The translations under genes and the position numbers were made by a program. DNA of 64,000 nucleotides from Acidobacteriota bacterium (GTDB lineage: Bacteria > Acidobacteriota > Terriglobia > Terriglobales > Acidobacteriaceae): contig JAJXZT010000016.1 of NCBI GenBank assembly GCA_021779935.1, positions 124,001-188,000 on the forward strand, written 5' to 3'. A model generated the notes under the pieces. It was not told the origin of the DNA and searched no databases. It worked only from the letters and a program-made list of their open reading frames with translations. The number at the start of each line of letters is the position of its first letter. Position 1 is the first letter of the stretch. Below are positions 27,726 through 36,920 of this stretch, piece after piece.

Positions 27726-28208
27726 ACCTTCGCTGTGGCAGCGCTAAAACGGCGCCCTGCCAAAAGCAGCCGCTTATTCTTTCTCAGCCGGTAAAACCTG
27801 CCGCTTTTAACTTCATGCAATACGCCCTCTCGGTTCCGCTGATTACATCAGAAATATTTATCAAGACTGAAAAATTATAAGTTTGACTGATATTGCCATG
27901 ACTGCGAGATTGGAAGTGTCGCCAGTGGTGACGAACGGCGCGGGTGGAAGGACGGCACTGCGGGAAATGAACAGCCCTGCGGGCCATACCAGACAAGAAG
28001 ATGGCATCCAATATCAACAAAAGAAGCAGTGCACTTGTAGAAGGTCCGAACCGGGCGCCTGCCCGGGCAATGTTCCACGCAGTCGGGTTCTCCGACGAAG
28101 ACCTGCGTAAACCAATCGTTGGAATCGGTGTTCCCCGTCAGCGAAAGTGGGACTGGTGAGACTGGTTGGTTAAGCTACGGTTTTAGAGTTTGAGTCACCC
28201 CAAAACTG

Positions 28209-28255
28209 GGGTTAGACTGCCGCAGCAAGCGAAGCGAGCGCAGGCAGTCTAACCC
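28209..28255 (-). other. Strong stem-loop downstream of tRNA-Lys
   Basis: GGGTTAGACTGCC (28209-28221) and GGCAGTCTAACCC (28243-28255) form a perfect 13 bp stem with a 21 nt GC-rich loop. On the minus strand it lies about 120 nt past the tRNA 3' end and is followed by a small CCCC-AGTTTT-GGGG hairpin. It may be a terminator, a processing signal or part of a repeat; the T-tract is poor. Confidence 0.6.
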
Positions 28256-28284
28256 GGCGGCCATCGAGGCCGGAGAGGGTGACG

Positions 28285-28451
<167 letters not shown>

Positions 28452-28637
28452 ATCGATTCGGGTTGGACTGGAGTCTGCTGAAAGCGGCGAGACTGCCTTT
28501 ACATTCGCTTCTGTATGGCTCAGAAGACTCGTCAATACTAACAGAGCATTTCGAATTGACGCAACTTGCGGAGCCGTCGAGAGTCACACTCATTCACACG
28601 AGGCTTCCGGAGAAGTTTGCTCGACGATGGAATTGCG

Positions 28638-29669
28638 TCAGTCGGTCTGGATCTGCACCAGGTCGGGGACTTCTTCGTTCTTTGGCTCGGGACGCAATGT
28701 CTGCGGAGCGCGCCAGAAATCCATGTAACTCACCTGGTGGACGCAGCTCACGGTGCAGTGAGGCGCGCAACCCTTCTCGGTGAGGAACTCGCGGCGGATA
28801 TCGTCCGTCGTGTATTGCATCAGCGGCGTGCCCGGGTAGCCGCGCTGCTGCGAGCAGTAGTGGACGAGACCGTCTTCACAAATGTAAATGTAACGGGCAC
28901 CGGCGCGGCACTTCCAATTGTTGGGTTTGCCCAACGCAATGTTGTCCTGAAAATAATTCAAGCGGGAATAATTCGTCCGCTCGAGCTGCTTCATTTTCAG
29001 GAAGACTTCACGCTCGTCAGTATTGAGAGGGCGCAACTGGCCGTCGCCGTCGTGGATGATTCCGATGGTGGAGGTGAAGCCAAGCTGCCGGGCGCGCCGT
29101 CCAACGACGAGGGCATCGTGCGGCGTGCGGATTCCTCCGCCGACAACGCTGTTGATGTTGACGTGGAATTCGGCGTGTTCGGAAAGAAGCTGGAGCTTCT
29201 TGTCGAGCACCTTGAGGCTCTTCTTGGAGACGTCGTCGGGCATGACGTTGTCGATCGATATCTGCATGTGATCGAGACCCGCGCGGTTGAGGCGCTGGAT
29301 ACGGTCCGCCGTCAGCAGATACCCGTTGGTGATCATGCCGGTGATGATGCCCTTGCTACGGATGTAAGCGATGATCTCGTCGAGTTCGGGATGAAGAATG
29401 GGCTCGCCGCCGCTGATGGTAACGATGGTGGTTCCCAGGGCAGCCAGCTTGGCGATCCGCTCCTTCATCACGTCGAGCGGCACCGGCTTGGAGTAGTCGT
29501 CGTACTCGTTGCAATAGGTACACGCGAGGTTGCAGCGGCGCATGGGAATAATGTGTGCCATGACCGGATGGTCGGTAGACGCAATCCCCTTGGCGATCAT
29601 TGCCAGTTCGCGCAACCGGCGATGGAGTGCAATCGCTTTTCGACGAAGTCCCTGATTTCTCTTAGACAT
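28638..29669 (-). CDS. Radical SAM protein with SPASM-like C-terminal cysteines
   Basis: A 343-residue radical SAM enzyme. The cluster motif is Cys46-x3-Cys50-x2-Cys53 (CNLACTYC). The SAM-binding GGEP motif is in [13 protein letters not shown], and ITNGYLL follows. The C-terminal third has more cysteines ([20 protein letters not shown], then [10 protein letters not shown]) that resemble a SPASM/twitch auxiliary-cluster region. No precursor peptide is visible nearby, so a peptide-modifying role is unproven; it could act on a small molecule or lipid. It is divergent from an EamA transporter. The basic N-terminus (1-35) is not a clear signal peptide. Confidence 0.82.
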   Translation of the reverse strand: MSKRNQGLRRKAIALHRRLRELAMIAKGIASTDHPVMAHIIPMRRCNLACTYCNEYDDYSKPVPLDVMKERIAKLAALGTTIVTISGGEPILHPELDEIIAYIRSKGIITGMITNGYLLTADRIQRLNRAGLDHMQISIDNVMPDDVSKKSLKVLDKKLQLLSEHAEFHVNINSVVGGGIRTPHDALVVGRRARQLGFTSTIGIIHDGDGQLRPLNTDEREVFLKMKQLERTNYSRLNYFQDNIALGKPNNWKCRAGARYIYICEDGLVHYCSQQRGYPGTPLMQYTTDDIRREFLTEKGCAPHCTVSCVHQVSYMDFWRAPQTLRPEPKNEEVPDLVQIQTD

Positions 29670-29840
29670 GCGGATTCATTATCTATTACAACACAAAACC
29701 GTTTACCGGATGAAAGCAGTGAACGCCGGAGGGCGAAAAAATCGCAGCCAGATGGGAAATCGTGCAGTGGGCAGAAAGGGGCGTCACCTTTCGGCTACTG
29801 CATTTCGGCCGATAACCGTGCCATATACAATCGCTCTACC

Positions 29841-30731
29841 TTGACACAAACATACCCAAATCCCTGGCGCCGGTTTGCACTTTCCGGCATGGTCATTTCG
29901 GAAGTCGTACTGGCGGTGGCGGTGGAATTGTTCATGCGCCGCGCCGGATTGTCGCTGGCTTCCGTGCTCTGGTATCGCTCGTCGACGGCGGTCGTGATGC
30001 TGGCACTCTTCCTGCGTCCAAGACGCGAAGAGTGGACGCCGCGCGCGCGCGGGTTGGCACTGCTGCGCTTGCTGGCCGGCGGACTGACATACGTCGGATG
30101 GTTTGGCGCGATTGGCACGCTGAGTGCCCGAGTTACCGCGGCGGTTCTGCTGCTGGACTCGCTGGTGCTGGCATACGTGCGCGGCAAGAGGCGGCCCTAT
30201 GAAAAATGGACAATCAGCATCCTGGCCGCGGCTCTGGTGGTATTTGTGCTGCAGGGGATACGCGAGCCGGGGACGGTAACGAATCTCCATCTCGGTATCT
30301 TCTACCTGGTGCTGGCGATTGGCGCACGCGCCGCCAGTTACAAGATATGGGAAGCCTCGCAGAGCAAGCAGGAACATATTTTCTGGCTGATTGCGCCGTC
30401 GCTGATTGGCGGAGCACTCGGGGGACTGTTCCTCGGGAAAATGCGTATCGAGCCGATTTCGCCGGAGATCGGAGCGATGATCCTGCTGGTATCAGCGATC
30501 GGGCTGGTCGGCTACTTCTACATGAATGAAGTAATTGCCATGCTGGGCGCTTTCTACACGCGAGTGGTGGAACTGTGGCAAGTTCCGCTGCTGTGGGGCA
30601 TCCATTTGTTTACCGACAAGGCGCGGCCGGACTGGATCGAGGGGGGAGCGTCACTATTGGTTTGCGTAGCGGCAGCCCTTACGTATGCCGCTCACCGGCG
30701 GAACCAGCCGCGAGAAGAGGCGAGCTCGTAG
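29841..30731 (+). CDS. EamA/DMT-family transporter
   Basis: A hydrophobic protein of about 296 residues with roughly ten predicted membrane helices, in the two-repeat EamA (drug/metabolite transporter) pattern; LWYRSSTAVVMLALFL and VTAAVLLLDSLVLA are typical of repeat 1. It is probably an inner-membrane exporter of a small metabolite. The start is uncertain: TTG 29841 keeps the basic residues before helix 1, ATG 29889 would trim 16 residues. The very long open frame extending upstream to 28566 is only the antisense of the radical SAM gene and is not a fusion. Confidence 0.78.
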   Translation: MTQTYPNPWRRFALSGMVISEVVLAVAVELFMRRAGLSLASVLWYRSSTAVVMLALFLRPRREEWTPRARGLALLRLLAGGLTYVGWFGAIGTLSARVTAAVLLLDSLVLAYVRGKRRPYEKWTISILAAALVVFVLQGIREPGTVTNLHLGIFYLVLAIGARAASYKIWEASQSKQEHIFWLIAPSLIGGALGGLFLGKMRIEPISPEIGAMILLVSAIGLVGYFYMNEVIAMLGAFYTRVVELWQVPLLWGIHLFTDKARPDWIEGGASLLVCVAAALTYAAHRRNQPREEASS

Positions 30732-30740
30732 TTCGTCTGC

Positions 30741-30769
30741 GCGACTGGTGCAATCCATTGGTTTATAAT
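30741..30769 (+). promoter_or_regulatory. ppiD promoter
   Basis: A perfect TATAAT at 30764-30769 lies 37 bp before the ppiD-like ATG. The matching -35 at 17 bp spacing (GCGACT, 30741-30746) is weak. Confidence 0.5.
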
Positions 30770-30805
30770 GATGAATTCGCGCCTTGAAATCGGAGCCCTT
30801 GGACG

Positions 30806-32770
30806 ATGATTCGATTCTTACAAACCCCTGGTCGACTACAGAAGACCCTTCTGGTCGGCTTCCTTGCCATTGTCTGCATCATGATGGTGGTCACGCTTGT
30901 CCCCGGAGGAATCCTCGGAGACACCTTCGGCGTGAGCGAAAATTCGGTGGCCAAAGTTGGCTCCCACGACATCACGGTTCAGGACGTGCAGCAACAGACC
31001 GACTCGATGCTGCGACAGCAGTTCCCGCGCGGAGCCCCGCCGCAGTTGCGGCCGTTCTTCGTGCAACGCGCGGTACAGTCGCTCATTCTGCAGAACGTGA
31101 TGCTGACGGAAGCCGAGCGCCTGGGACTGGGCGCGACGAAAGAAGAGTTGCGCTACCAACTGCTGCATGGCCCTTATGCCGCGCGCCTGTTCCCGGACGG
31201 GAACTTTATCGGCGAGCAGGCGTATGAGAGCCTGATCTCCGACAATCTCCACATGAGCGTGGCGCAGTTTGAAGCTGGAGTGAGGAAAGACCTCGCGGTC
31301 CAGAAGTTGCGCGCGGCGATTGAAGGCGGTGTGACCGTTTCCAACGCGGAGATCATGGCGGAATATAACCGCGAAAACACGCAGGTAAAGTTCGACTACG
31401 CGACGATCACGGTTGATTCACTTGCGAAGCAGATCAATCCTACGGACACGGAGCTGAAGGCTTACTACGAGACGAACAAGCAGCAGTTCGTCAACAGCAT
31501 TCCGGAACAGCGCAAGGCGCGTTACCTGCTGGTGGATGAGACCAAGCTTCCCAATCCGCCACAGGTTACGGCGGACGACCTCAAGACTTACTACCAGTCC
31601 CACCAGGACGAGTATCGCGTTCCGGAGTCGGTGACGGTTCGGCACATCCTTATTACGGCTCCCGCGCCGGGACCAAACGTCGACCAGAAAGCGGTGGACG
31701 CGGCTCGCGCGAAGGCCGAAGACGTGCTGAAGCAATTGAAGGCAGGCGGCAACTTTGCAGCCCTGGCGAAGAAGTATTCGGATGATCCCGGCAGCAAGGA
31801 CAAAGGCGGAGAACTCGGCGAGATTACGCGCGGACGCACGGTGCCGGAGTTCGAACAGGCTGCATTTTCGGCTAAGCCGGGCGAACTGGTGGGGCCGGTG
31901 CGGACACAGTTCGGTTTCCACATTATCCAGGTGGAAAAGCACACGATGGCTCACCTGAAGTCGCTGGACGAAGTGAAGGCGCAGATTGAGCCGATCATCC
32001 TGCGGCAGAAAGAACTGGCGGCCGCCAACACCCTGGCGCAGGCCGCACAGACCGCGGCCCGCACGGACGGCATGCAAAAGACAGCCGCCAGCATGAAGCT
32101 GCAACTGGTCGACACGGATTTCTTTGGCCGTGGCGATGCGTTGCTGGGTATCGGAACTTCGCAGCAGTTCTCGGACTTCGTTTTCAACAACGATCCGAAG
32201 GCGCAGCCGACGTCGGTATCCGTGCCGAATGGTTTCGCGATTGTGCAGGTGACGGACGTGAAGCCGGCGGCGACTCCGACGTTTGACCAGATCAAGGCGA
32301 AGCTGACCCAGATGTACAAGCAGGACCGGGCGCAGTCGCTGCTGGCTCAGAAGACGCAGGAGCTCTCCGATAAGGCTCGCGCCGGTCACAACCTGAAGGC
32401 CGCAGCCAAAGAGATGGGGGCGGACTTCAAGACCAGCGACATGGTGAAGCCGGGCGACCAGGTTCCCGGAATCGGCCAGCTAAGCGGCCAGCTTTCGTCA
32501 ATCTTCGACATGAAGCCCGGCGATATCTCCGGCGCGATGCAGGCTGACACAAGCGGCGTAGTGGTTGCCCTGGTGGACAAGCAACTGCCGTCGGAGGCTG
32601 ACTTGGCAAAGTCGAAGGACCAGATTCGCCAGGCGTTGCTGGGCCAGAAGCAGGACGACGTGGTGAACGTGTATGTCAGCGCCCTGCAAGCACGCATGCA
32701 GAAGAGCGGAAAGATACGCATCAATAACGCGAAGCTGGCGCAGCTTACACAGACCACGGATAACCAGTAG
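30806..32770 (+). CDS. ppiD: PpiD-like membrane-anchored periplasmic foldase (SurA_N + parvulin)
   Basis: A 654-residue protein. There is one N-terminal membrane anchor (about 16-36), a SurA-N-like helical domain (about 45-185), and a parvulin-type peptidyl-prolyl isomerase domain (about 275-375; TVRHILI, AKKYSDDPGSKDKGGELG, FGFHIIQVEKH). A second helical/parvulin-like region extends to the end. It should sit in the inner membrane facing the periplasm and help fold outer-membrane proteins, which suits the TonB receptors here. It is a single gene between its own promoter and terminator. Confidence 0.9.
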   Translation: MIRFLQTPGRLQKTLLVGFLAIVCIMMVVTLVPGGILGDTFGVSENSVAKVGSHDITVQDVQQQTDSMLRQQFPRGAPPQLRPFFVQRAVQSLILQNVMLTEAERLGLGATKEELRYQLLHGPYAARLFPDGNFIGEQAYESLISDNLHMSVAQFEAGVRKDLAVQKLRAAIEGGVTVSNAEIMAEYNRENTQVKFDYATITVDSLAKQINPTDTELKAYYETNKQQFVNSIPEQRKARYLLVDETKLPNPPQVTADDLKTYYQSHQDEYRVPESVTVRHILITAPAPGPNVDQKAVDAARAKAEDVLKQLKAGGNFAALAKKYSDDPGSKDKGGELGEITRGRTVPEFEQAAFSAKPGELVGPVRTQFGFHIIQVEKHTMAHLKSLDEVKAQIEPIILRQKELAAANTLAQAAQTAARTDGMQKTAASMKLQLVDTDFFGRGDALLGIGTSQQFSDFVFNNDPKAQPTSVSVPNGFAIVQVTDVKPAATPTFDQIKAKLTQMYKQDRAQSLLAQKTQELSDKARAGHNLKAAAKEMGADFKTSDMVKPGDQVPGIGQLSGQLSSIFDMKPGDISGAMQADTSGVVVALVDKQLPSEADLAKSKDQIRQALLGQKQDDVVNVYVSALQARMQKSGKIRINNAKLAQLTQTTDNQ

Positions 32771-32794
32771 TTCAGTTCCAAGTTGGACCAATTG

Positions 32795-32826
32795 CAGGGG
32801 AGCGAATGCTCCCCTGAACTTTTTTA
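32795..32826 (+). terminator. Rho-independent terminator after ppiD
   Basis: CAGGGGAGC (32795-32803), loop GAAT, GCTCCCCTG (32808-32816), then AACTTTTTTAG. Perfect 9 bp stem with a T run. Confidence 0.9.
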
Positions 32827-32905
32827 GCGACGAATCGCGGCGGCCAGCCTGCGGTGTTAGTCTGGAAACGGTGGATGACACGGGCGGAACCCGAGTGACA
32901 AAACG

Positions 32906-34444
32906 ATGCTGACCCAGCGTTCTACTGGAATTTTGCTGCACGTTACTTCGCTGCCGTCGCACGGAGGGATCGGCGACCTGGGACCGGCCGCGCACGAGTT
33001 TGCCGAATTCCTCGGCGCGGCGAAACAGTCGCTCTGGCAGGTGCTGCCGCTGGCGCCCGCAGGCATCGGAAACTCGCCGTACTCGGCGACATCGGCCTTC
33101 GCGGGAAATGCGCTGTTTATCAGCCTGGAAAGACTGGCAGAGCGCGGGTTGATATCCAAGGCCAAGGTTGCGGCGATGCACGACTCGGTTGGGAATGTCG
33201 ACTATCCGCGCGTGACCGCCGAAAAAATGCCGCTGCTGAATGAGGCTGCGCGCAATTTCATTCGTGACGCCGCCGGCGAGGACCGCACTCGCTACGAACG
33301 CTTCAAGTGGGATAACGGATGGTGGCTCGAGGATTTTGCGCTTTATGACGTGCTGCGCCGCCGCTACAAAGGTGAGAGCTGGAACCGCTGGCCGCGCGAA
33401 TTCGCCCACCGCGAACCGGAAGCGCTGAAGCGCCTTCGCGAGGAATCCGCCGAAGAGATCGAGATCGTACGCTTCCTGCAGTTTGTGTTCATGGAGCAAT
33501 GGCGCGCACTGCGGGCCCACTGCAAGAAACTTGGCATTCACATCATCGGCGACATCGCGATTTTTGTCAGTTACGACAGCTCGGATGTCTGGACGCATCC
33601 CAGCCTGTTCCGGCTTGGAGAAGACCTGGAACCGGAGGTGGTCGCCGGAGTTCCGCCGGATGCCTTCTCGGATACGGGACAACGCTGGGGAAATCCACTG
33701 TATCGCTGGGATGTGCTGCGCGAGAGGGGTTACGACTGGTGGATTCAGCGCGTGAGGTTTGCGCTGCTTTACTGCGACATCATTCGCCTCGATCATTTCC
33801 GAGGATTTCACCAGTGCTGGGAGATTCCGGCGAGCGAACCGACCGCGGTACATGGACGCTGGGTCGACGGCCCGCAGGATGACCTGTTCCTGGCGATGCG
33901 GGAAAGCCTGGGCGATTTGCCATTCATTGCCGAAGATCTTGGATTTATCACGCCGGGAGTTCACGAAATGCGAGACCGTTTGCAGATGCCGGGCATGCGG
34001 GTTCTGCAATTCGGCTTCGGTGATCCGGGCGCACATATCTACCTGCCGCATCGTTATCCGGAGAACTCGGTCGTCTATACGGGAACACACGATAACGACA
34101 CGACAGTCGGCTGGTGGGAGAAAAGCGACGATTATGTCCGCAGTCATGCCCGTGCCTACCTGGGCGAGCCTGGGGATGGAATTGCATGGGCGATGATTCG
34201 CGCGGCGGAGGATTCACCGGCTCGGCTGTGCGTGGTGCCGTTGCAGGATGTGTTGGGGCTTGGCTCCGAGGCGCGCATGAACCTGCCCAGCAGCAATAGC
34301 GACGGAAACTGGGCCTGGCGGGTGGATCGAGGAGCGCTGACGCCGCAAGTTGCAGAGAAGCTCGCGTTGCTGGCGGAGTCGAGCGATCGGCTTCCTGTCC
34401 GGCCAAGCAGTAATGGAGAGATCGCCGAGTATTTTGCCGTTTGA
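32906..34444 (+). CDS. malQ: 4-alpha-glucanotransferase (amylomaltase)
   Basis: A 512-residue GH77 enzyme of typical length. Markers are RSTGILLHVTSLPS at the N-terminus, WQVLPLAP, GNSPYSATSAFAGN, IIGDIAIFV, GVPPDAFSDTGQRWGNPLY, IRLDHFRGF (catalytic Asp), AEDLGF and THDNDTTVGWW. It moves alpha-1,4-glucan segments between maltodextrins in the cytoplasm. It appears monocistronic in this window. Confidence 0.95.
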   Translation: MLTQRSTGILLHVTSLPSHGGIGDLGPAAHEFAEFLGAAKQSLWQVLPLAPAGIGNSPYSATSAFAGNALFISLERLAERGLISKAKVAAMHDSVGNVDYPRVTAEKMPLLNEAARNFIRDAAGEDRTRYERFKWDNGWWLEDFALYDVLRRRYKGESWNRWPREFAHREPEALKRLREESAEEIEIVRFLQFVFMEQWRALRAHCKKLGIHIIGDIAIFVSYDSSDVWTHPSLFRLGEDLEPEVVAGVPPDAFSDTGQRWGNPLYRWDVLRERGYDWWIQRVRFALLYCDIIRLDHFRGFHQCWEIPASEPTAVHGRWVDGPQDDLFLAMRESLGDLPFIAEDLGFITPGVHEMRDRLQMPGMRVLQFGFGDPGAHIYLPHRYPENSVVYTGTHDNDTTVGWWEKSDDYVRSHARAYLGEPGDGIAWAMIRAAEDSPARLCVVPLQDVLGLGSEARMNLPSSNSDGNWAWRVDRGALTPQVAEKLALLAESSDRLPVRPSSNGEIAEYFAV

Positions 34445-34625
34445 GCGGTGCTCATTGCGTGGCGGCATGCGGTGGCGCGCTTTACTAAATCGCGGGCAAC
34501 GCCGAAAATGATTATTTGCGCGGACATTGTTCGCGCACTCAGCAAGGGCCGCGAGGATTCTGGCGGTTCATCTGCCTGCAAATGCAGTCAGCTTATTCGT
34601 TCCATATCTGACATCGGAGGCAATC

Positions 34626-34811
34626 ATGGCATCCAGCGGCGAACTCATCCGAATGATGAACTACGTGGACGATATTTCCGCCACGTTACGGCGCATCATG
34701 ACGGGGGCGACTTTCATCAACGCGGACGAGAAAAAGAAACTGGCCGAATACATGCGCAACTGCAACCCCAATTACGTCAAGATCATGGAAGATCTGGACC
34801 GGAGCGCCTGA
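34626..34811 (+). CDS. 61-residue small protein, first gene of the MidA operon
   Basis: Begins at ATG 34626 with GGAGG exactly 5 nt upstream. The protein is charged and helical (MASSGELIRMMNYVDDISAT, then ADEKKKLAEYMRNCNPNY), with no signal peptide. I do not recognise it. Its stop overlaps the next start (TGATG at 34809-34813), so it is translationally coupled to the degenerate dehydrogenase-like gene and may work with it. The longer frame from 34527 lacks a ribosome-binding site and is not preferred. Confidence 0.65.
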   Translation: MASSGELIRMMNYVDDISATLRRIMTGATFINADEKKKLAEYMRNCNPNYVKIMEDLDRSA

Positions 34812-35383
34812 TGAGCGATGGGGTGCGGACGATTGCGGTGATTAGCGCCGGAGCCGCGGGACGTAGCATTGCGCACGCGGCGGCGCTGAGCGGTTACCGG
34901 ACGATTCTCGAAGACATTCTGCCGGCGTCACTGCGGCGAGCCGAAGATGAGATTCGCGAGCGTCTCGACCGGGCCGTGGAACTTGGCACGGTCGGCGAAG
35001 AGGACGCCAGGGCTGCCGTTGGACGGCTGGAGTACGCCACCACTCTCGAAGATGCGGCGCGCGAAGCCGACATGGTCATTGAAGCGGTTCCGGAGGAGTT
35101 CGATTCCAAGGAAGAGATATTCCGTCTGCTGGATCGAGTCTGCCGGCCCGGCACGGTGCTTATCACCAACACATCGTCGCTCAACGTCGCGGAAATTGCC
35201 GCAGTGACGGAACGGCCACAGATGATTGCCGGGATGCGATTCGTAAAATCGACGCATGGCTTTGAGCGGATCGATGTTGTTCGGGCGCCGAAGACGGCCG
35301 AAGCCACGCTGGCGGCGGCCTTCGATGCGGCGAAGCGCATGGCGAAGGAAACCAGAGTCATCGACGAGAGCGCAGTGAAATAG
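34811..35383 (+). CDS. Degenerate 3-hydroxyacyl-CoA dehydrogenase NAD-binding-domain protein
   Basis: A 190-residue protein matching only the N-terminal Rossmann domain of 3-hydroxyacyl-CoA dehydrogenases (DMVIEAVPEEFDSKEEIF, LITNTSSLNVAEIA). Two key sites are changed. The glycine motif normally GAGTMG reads SAGAAG (residues 12-17). The catalytic His of the usual GMHFFNP motif is Arg143, and Asn-Pro is absent (GMRFVKS). The whole C-terminal domain is missing. I infer a binding or regulatory protein and not an active dehydrogenase. It is coupled to the 61-residue gene by TGATG and followed after 38 nt by a small unknown gene and midA-like. Confidence 0.7.
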   Translation: MSDGVRTIAVISAGAAGRSIAHAAALSGYRTILEDILPASLRRAEDEIRERLDRAVELGTVGEEDARAAVGRLEYATTLEDAAREADMVIEAVPEEFDSKEEIFRLLDRVCRPGTVLITNTSSLNVAEIAAVTERPQMIAGMRFVKSTHGFERIDVVRAPKTAEATLAAAFDAAKRMAKETRVIDESAVK

Positions 35384-35421
35384 CCGCCAACCTGCACGGC
35401 ATCAACGATTACAATCCGGTT

Positions 35422-35718
35422 GTGTCCACTCCCGCTGAAACACGGCTCAATCGCGTTCGCCTCGAATTGAGCAAGTATGAGCATCCGCTGGCGGTGTTCG
35501 ATGCCGAAGCGGCGGGCGAGTCCGTCCGCGTGAGCATACGGCTGAAGACGCCGGTTGCCGGGGTTGATCCGTACTATTTCGATCTGCACCCGCGCGACCT
35601 CGACGGCGCACAGTTTGCGTGGAACTTCCAGCGCCAACTCTATGATTGCCTGCATGACTATTTCATCGAGATGTTTACCCGCACTCCGCAAAGTCGCGAC
35701 GAAGAGAATGGGAAATGA
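35422..35718 (+). CDS. 98-residue conserved-looking hypothetical protein
   Basis: Starts at GTG 35422 and overlaps the MidA-like start by 4 nt (ATGA at 35715-35718). It is a soluble, charged protein with aromatic residues near the C-terminus (FDLHPRDLDGAQFAWNFQRQ, LYDCLHDYFIEMF). I do not recognise a family. Coupling to the methyltransferase suggests a shared role. Confidence 0.65.
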   Translation: MSTPAETRLNRVRLELSKYEHPLAVFDAEAAGESVRVSIRLKTPVAGVDPYYFDLHPRDLDGAQFAWNFQRQLYDCLHDYFIEMFTRTPQSRDEENGK

Positions 35719-36863
35719 CTGAGTTCAGTACCTTGCGTGAACGGATTACAGACGTTATACGGCGAGAAGGGCCCATCCCGTTTTCGCGTTACATGGAGAT
35801 GTGCCTCTACGAGCCGGGGCTTGGCTTCTATGCACGAGAGCGCGAGGTGTTTGGCAAGGCGGGAGATTTCTATACGTCGTCCGACGTGCACGCGGTTTAC
35901 GGCCGCCTGCTATGCCGTCAGTTCGACGAGATGTGGCGCGTGCTCGGGGAGCCGGAGACGATAGACCTAGTAGAGCTTGGTCCGGGAAGAGGATTGTTTG
36001 CGCTGGACGTGCTCGACTGGGCGGCAAAGAAGTTTTCAGGATTCGCCGCGGCGCTGCGCTACCGGTTGGTGGAGACGAGCGAATATCTCCGTAAGCGGCA
36101 GGCCGAGCGCCTGAGTCACCATGTTGCAGTCGGGAGAGCCAGCATTCACGCTTCGCTTGCGAACGCGGAGGAGAAGTGCGGCGCCGCACTGATCGTTTTT
36201 GGCAACGAGTTCTTTGACGCGCTGCCGGTGGAAGTCGTAACAGCGAAGGGACAAGTCTACGTGGACGTGGATGCGTCGGGCCGGTTCGTCGAAGTGACCA
36301 GGGCGGAGACTCCGGAGATTGCGGAATTTATCGATCGATACGGCGTGCGCCCCGAAGAAGATCAGCGGGTAGAGGTGGCGCTTGCAGGTCAAAGCTGGGT
36401 GCGCGAAATCGCTGCGTTGCTTAAGCCGATGCGCCGCGGCTTCTGCGTGTTTGTCGACTACGGTTACACGCGCAACGAACAGCTTGCGGGGCGTCATCTC
36501 GATACGTTGATGACCTATCGGCAACACGAAGCAAGCCCGGACCCATACGCGGCTCCGGGGGAGCAGGACATCACGGCACACGTTAACTTCACGGCGCTTC
36601 GCGCGGCGGCGGAGCAGAGCGGAATGCACCACGCAGGACTGCTGACGCAATCACAGTTGCTGCTGGGGATCGGCGAGAAGACGCAGTTTGGCGATGCGCT
36701 GGATGAGTGCCGCCTGCCGCAGGAGCGCGCCAAGGTGCTGCTGCAATTGAAGCACCTGGTAACGCCCGCCGGGATGGGAGAAATTTTTCACGCGATGATT
36801 CTCTCGCACGGCGTCGCACCGGAAGCTGCGCTAAATCTCAGCGGACTCTCCTTCACACGCTGA
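35715..36863 (+). CDS. MidA/NDUFAF7-family SAM-dependent methyltransferase
   Basis: A 382-residue class I methyltransferase. The family N-terminus is RREGPIPFSRYMEMCLYEPGLGFY, then GDFYTSSDVHAVYGRLLCRQ, the SAM-binding VELGPGRGLFALDVL, and GNEFFDALPVEV. The mitochondrial homologue methylates an arginine of a respiratory complex I subunit; bacterial members are less defined. It is the last gene of the 34626-36863 operon. Confidence 0.88.
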   Translation: MTEFSTLRERITDVIRREGPIPFSRYMEMCLYEPGLGFYAREREVFGKAGDFYTSSDVHAVYGRLLCRQFDEMWRVLGEPETIDLVELGPGRGLFALDVLDWAAKKFSGFAAALRYRLVETSEYLRKRQAERLSHHVAVGRASIHASLANAEEKCGAALIVFGNEFFDALPVEVVTAKGQVYVDVDASGRFVEVTRAETPEIAEFIDRYGVRPEEDQRVEVALAGQSWVREIAALLKPMRRGFCVFVDYGYTRNEQLAGRHLDTLMTYRQHEASPDPYAAPGEQDITAHVNFTALRAAAEQSGMHHAGLLTQSQLLLGIGEKTQFGDALDECRLPQERAKVLLQLKHLVTPAGMGEIFHAMILSHGVAPEAALNLSGLSFTR

Positions 36864-36920
36864 AAAAGAAACCGCACGACCGAAGCCGTGCGGCATGACT
36901 CTTGGCCTTGCGGCCGCTTC

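Noticed and set aside
27883-28110. 75-codon + strand and 78-codon minus-strand frames in the tRNA-side gap
   Set aside because: No ribosome-binding site, odd composition, mutually overlapping and no family features.
28566-29840. Apparent 720-residue fusion with the EamA transporter
   Set aside because: The N-terminal part is the antisense of the radical SAM gene with no recognisable domain; only the C-terminal part is a real transporter.
34448-34810. N-terminal extension of the dehydrogenase-like gene
   Set aside because: It overlaps the 61-residue gene in another frame, has no family match, and the TGATG overlap marks the true start at 34811.
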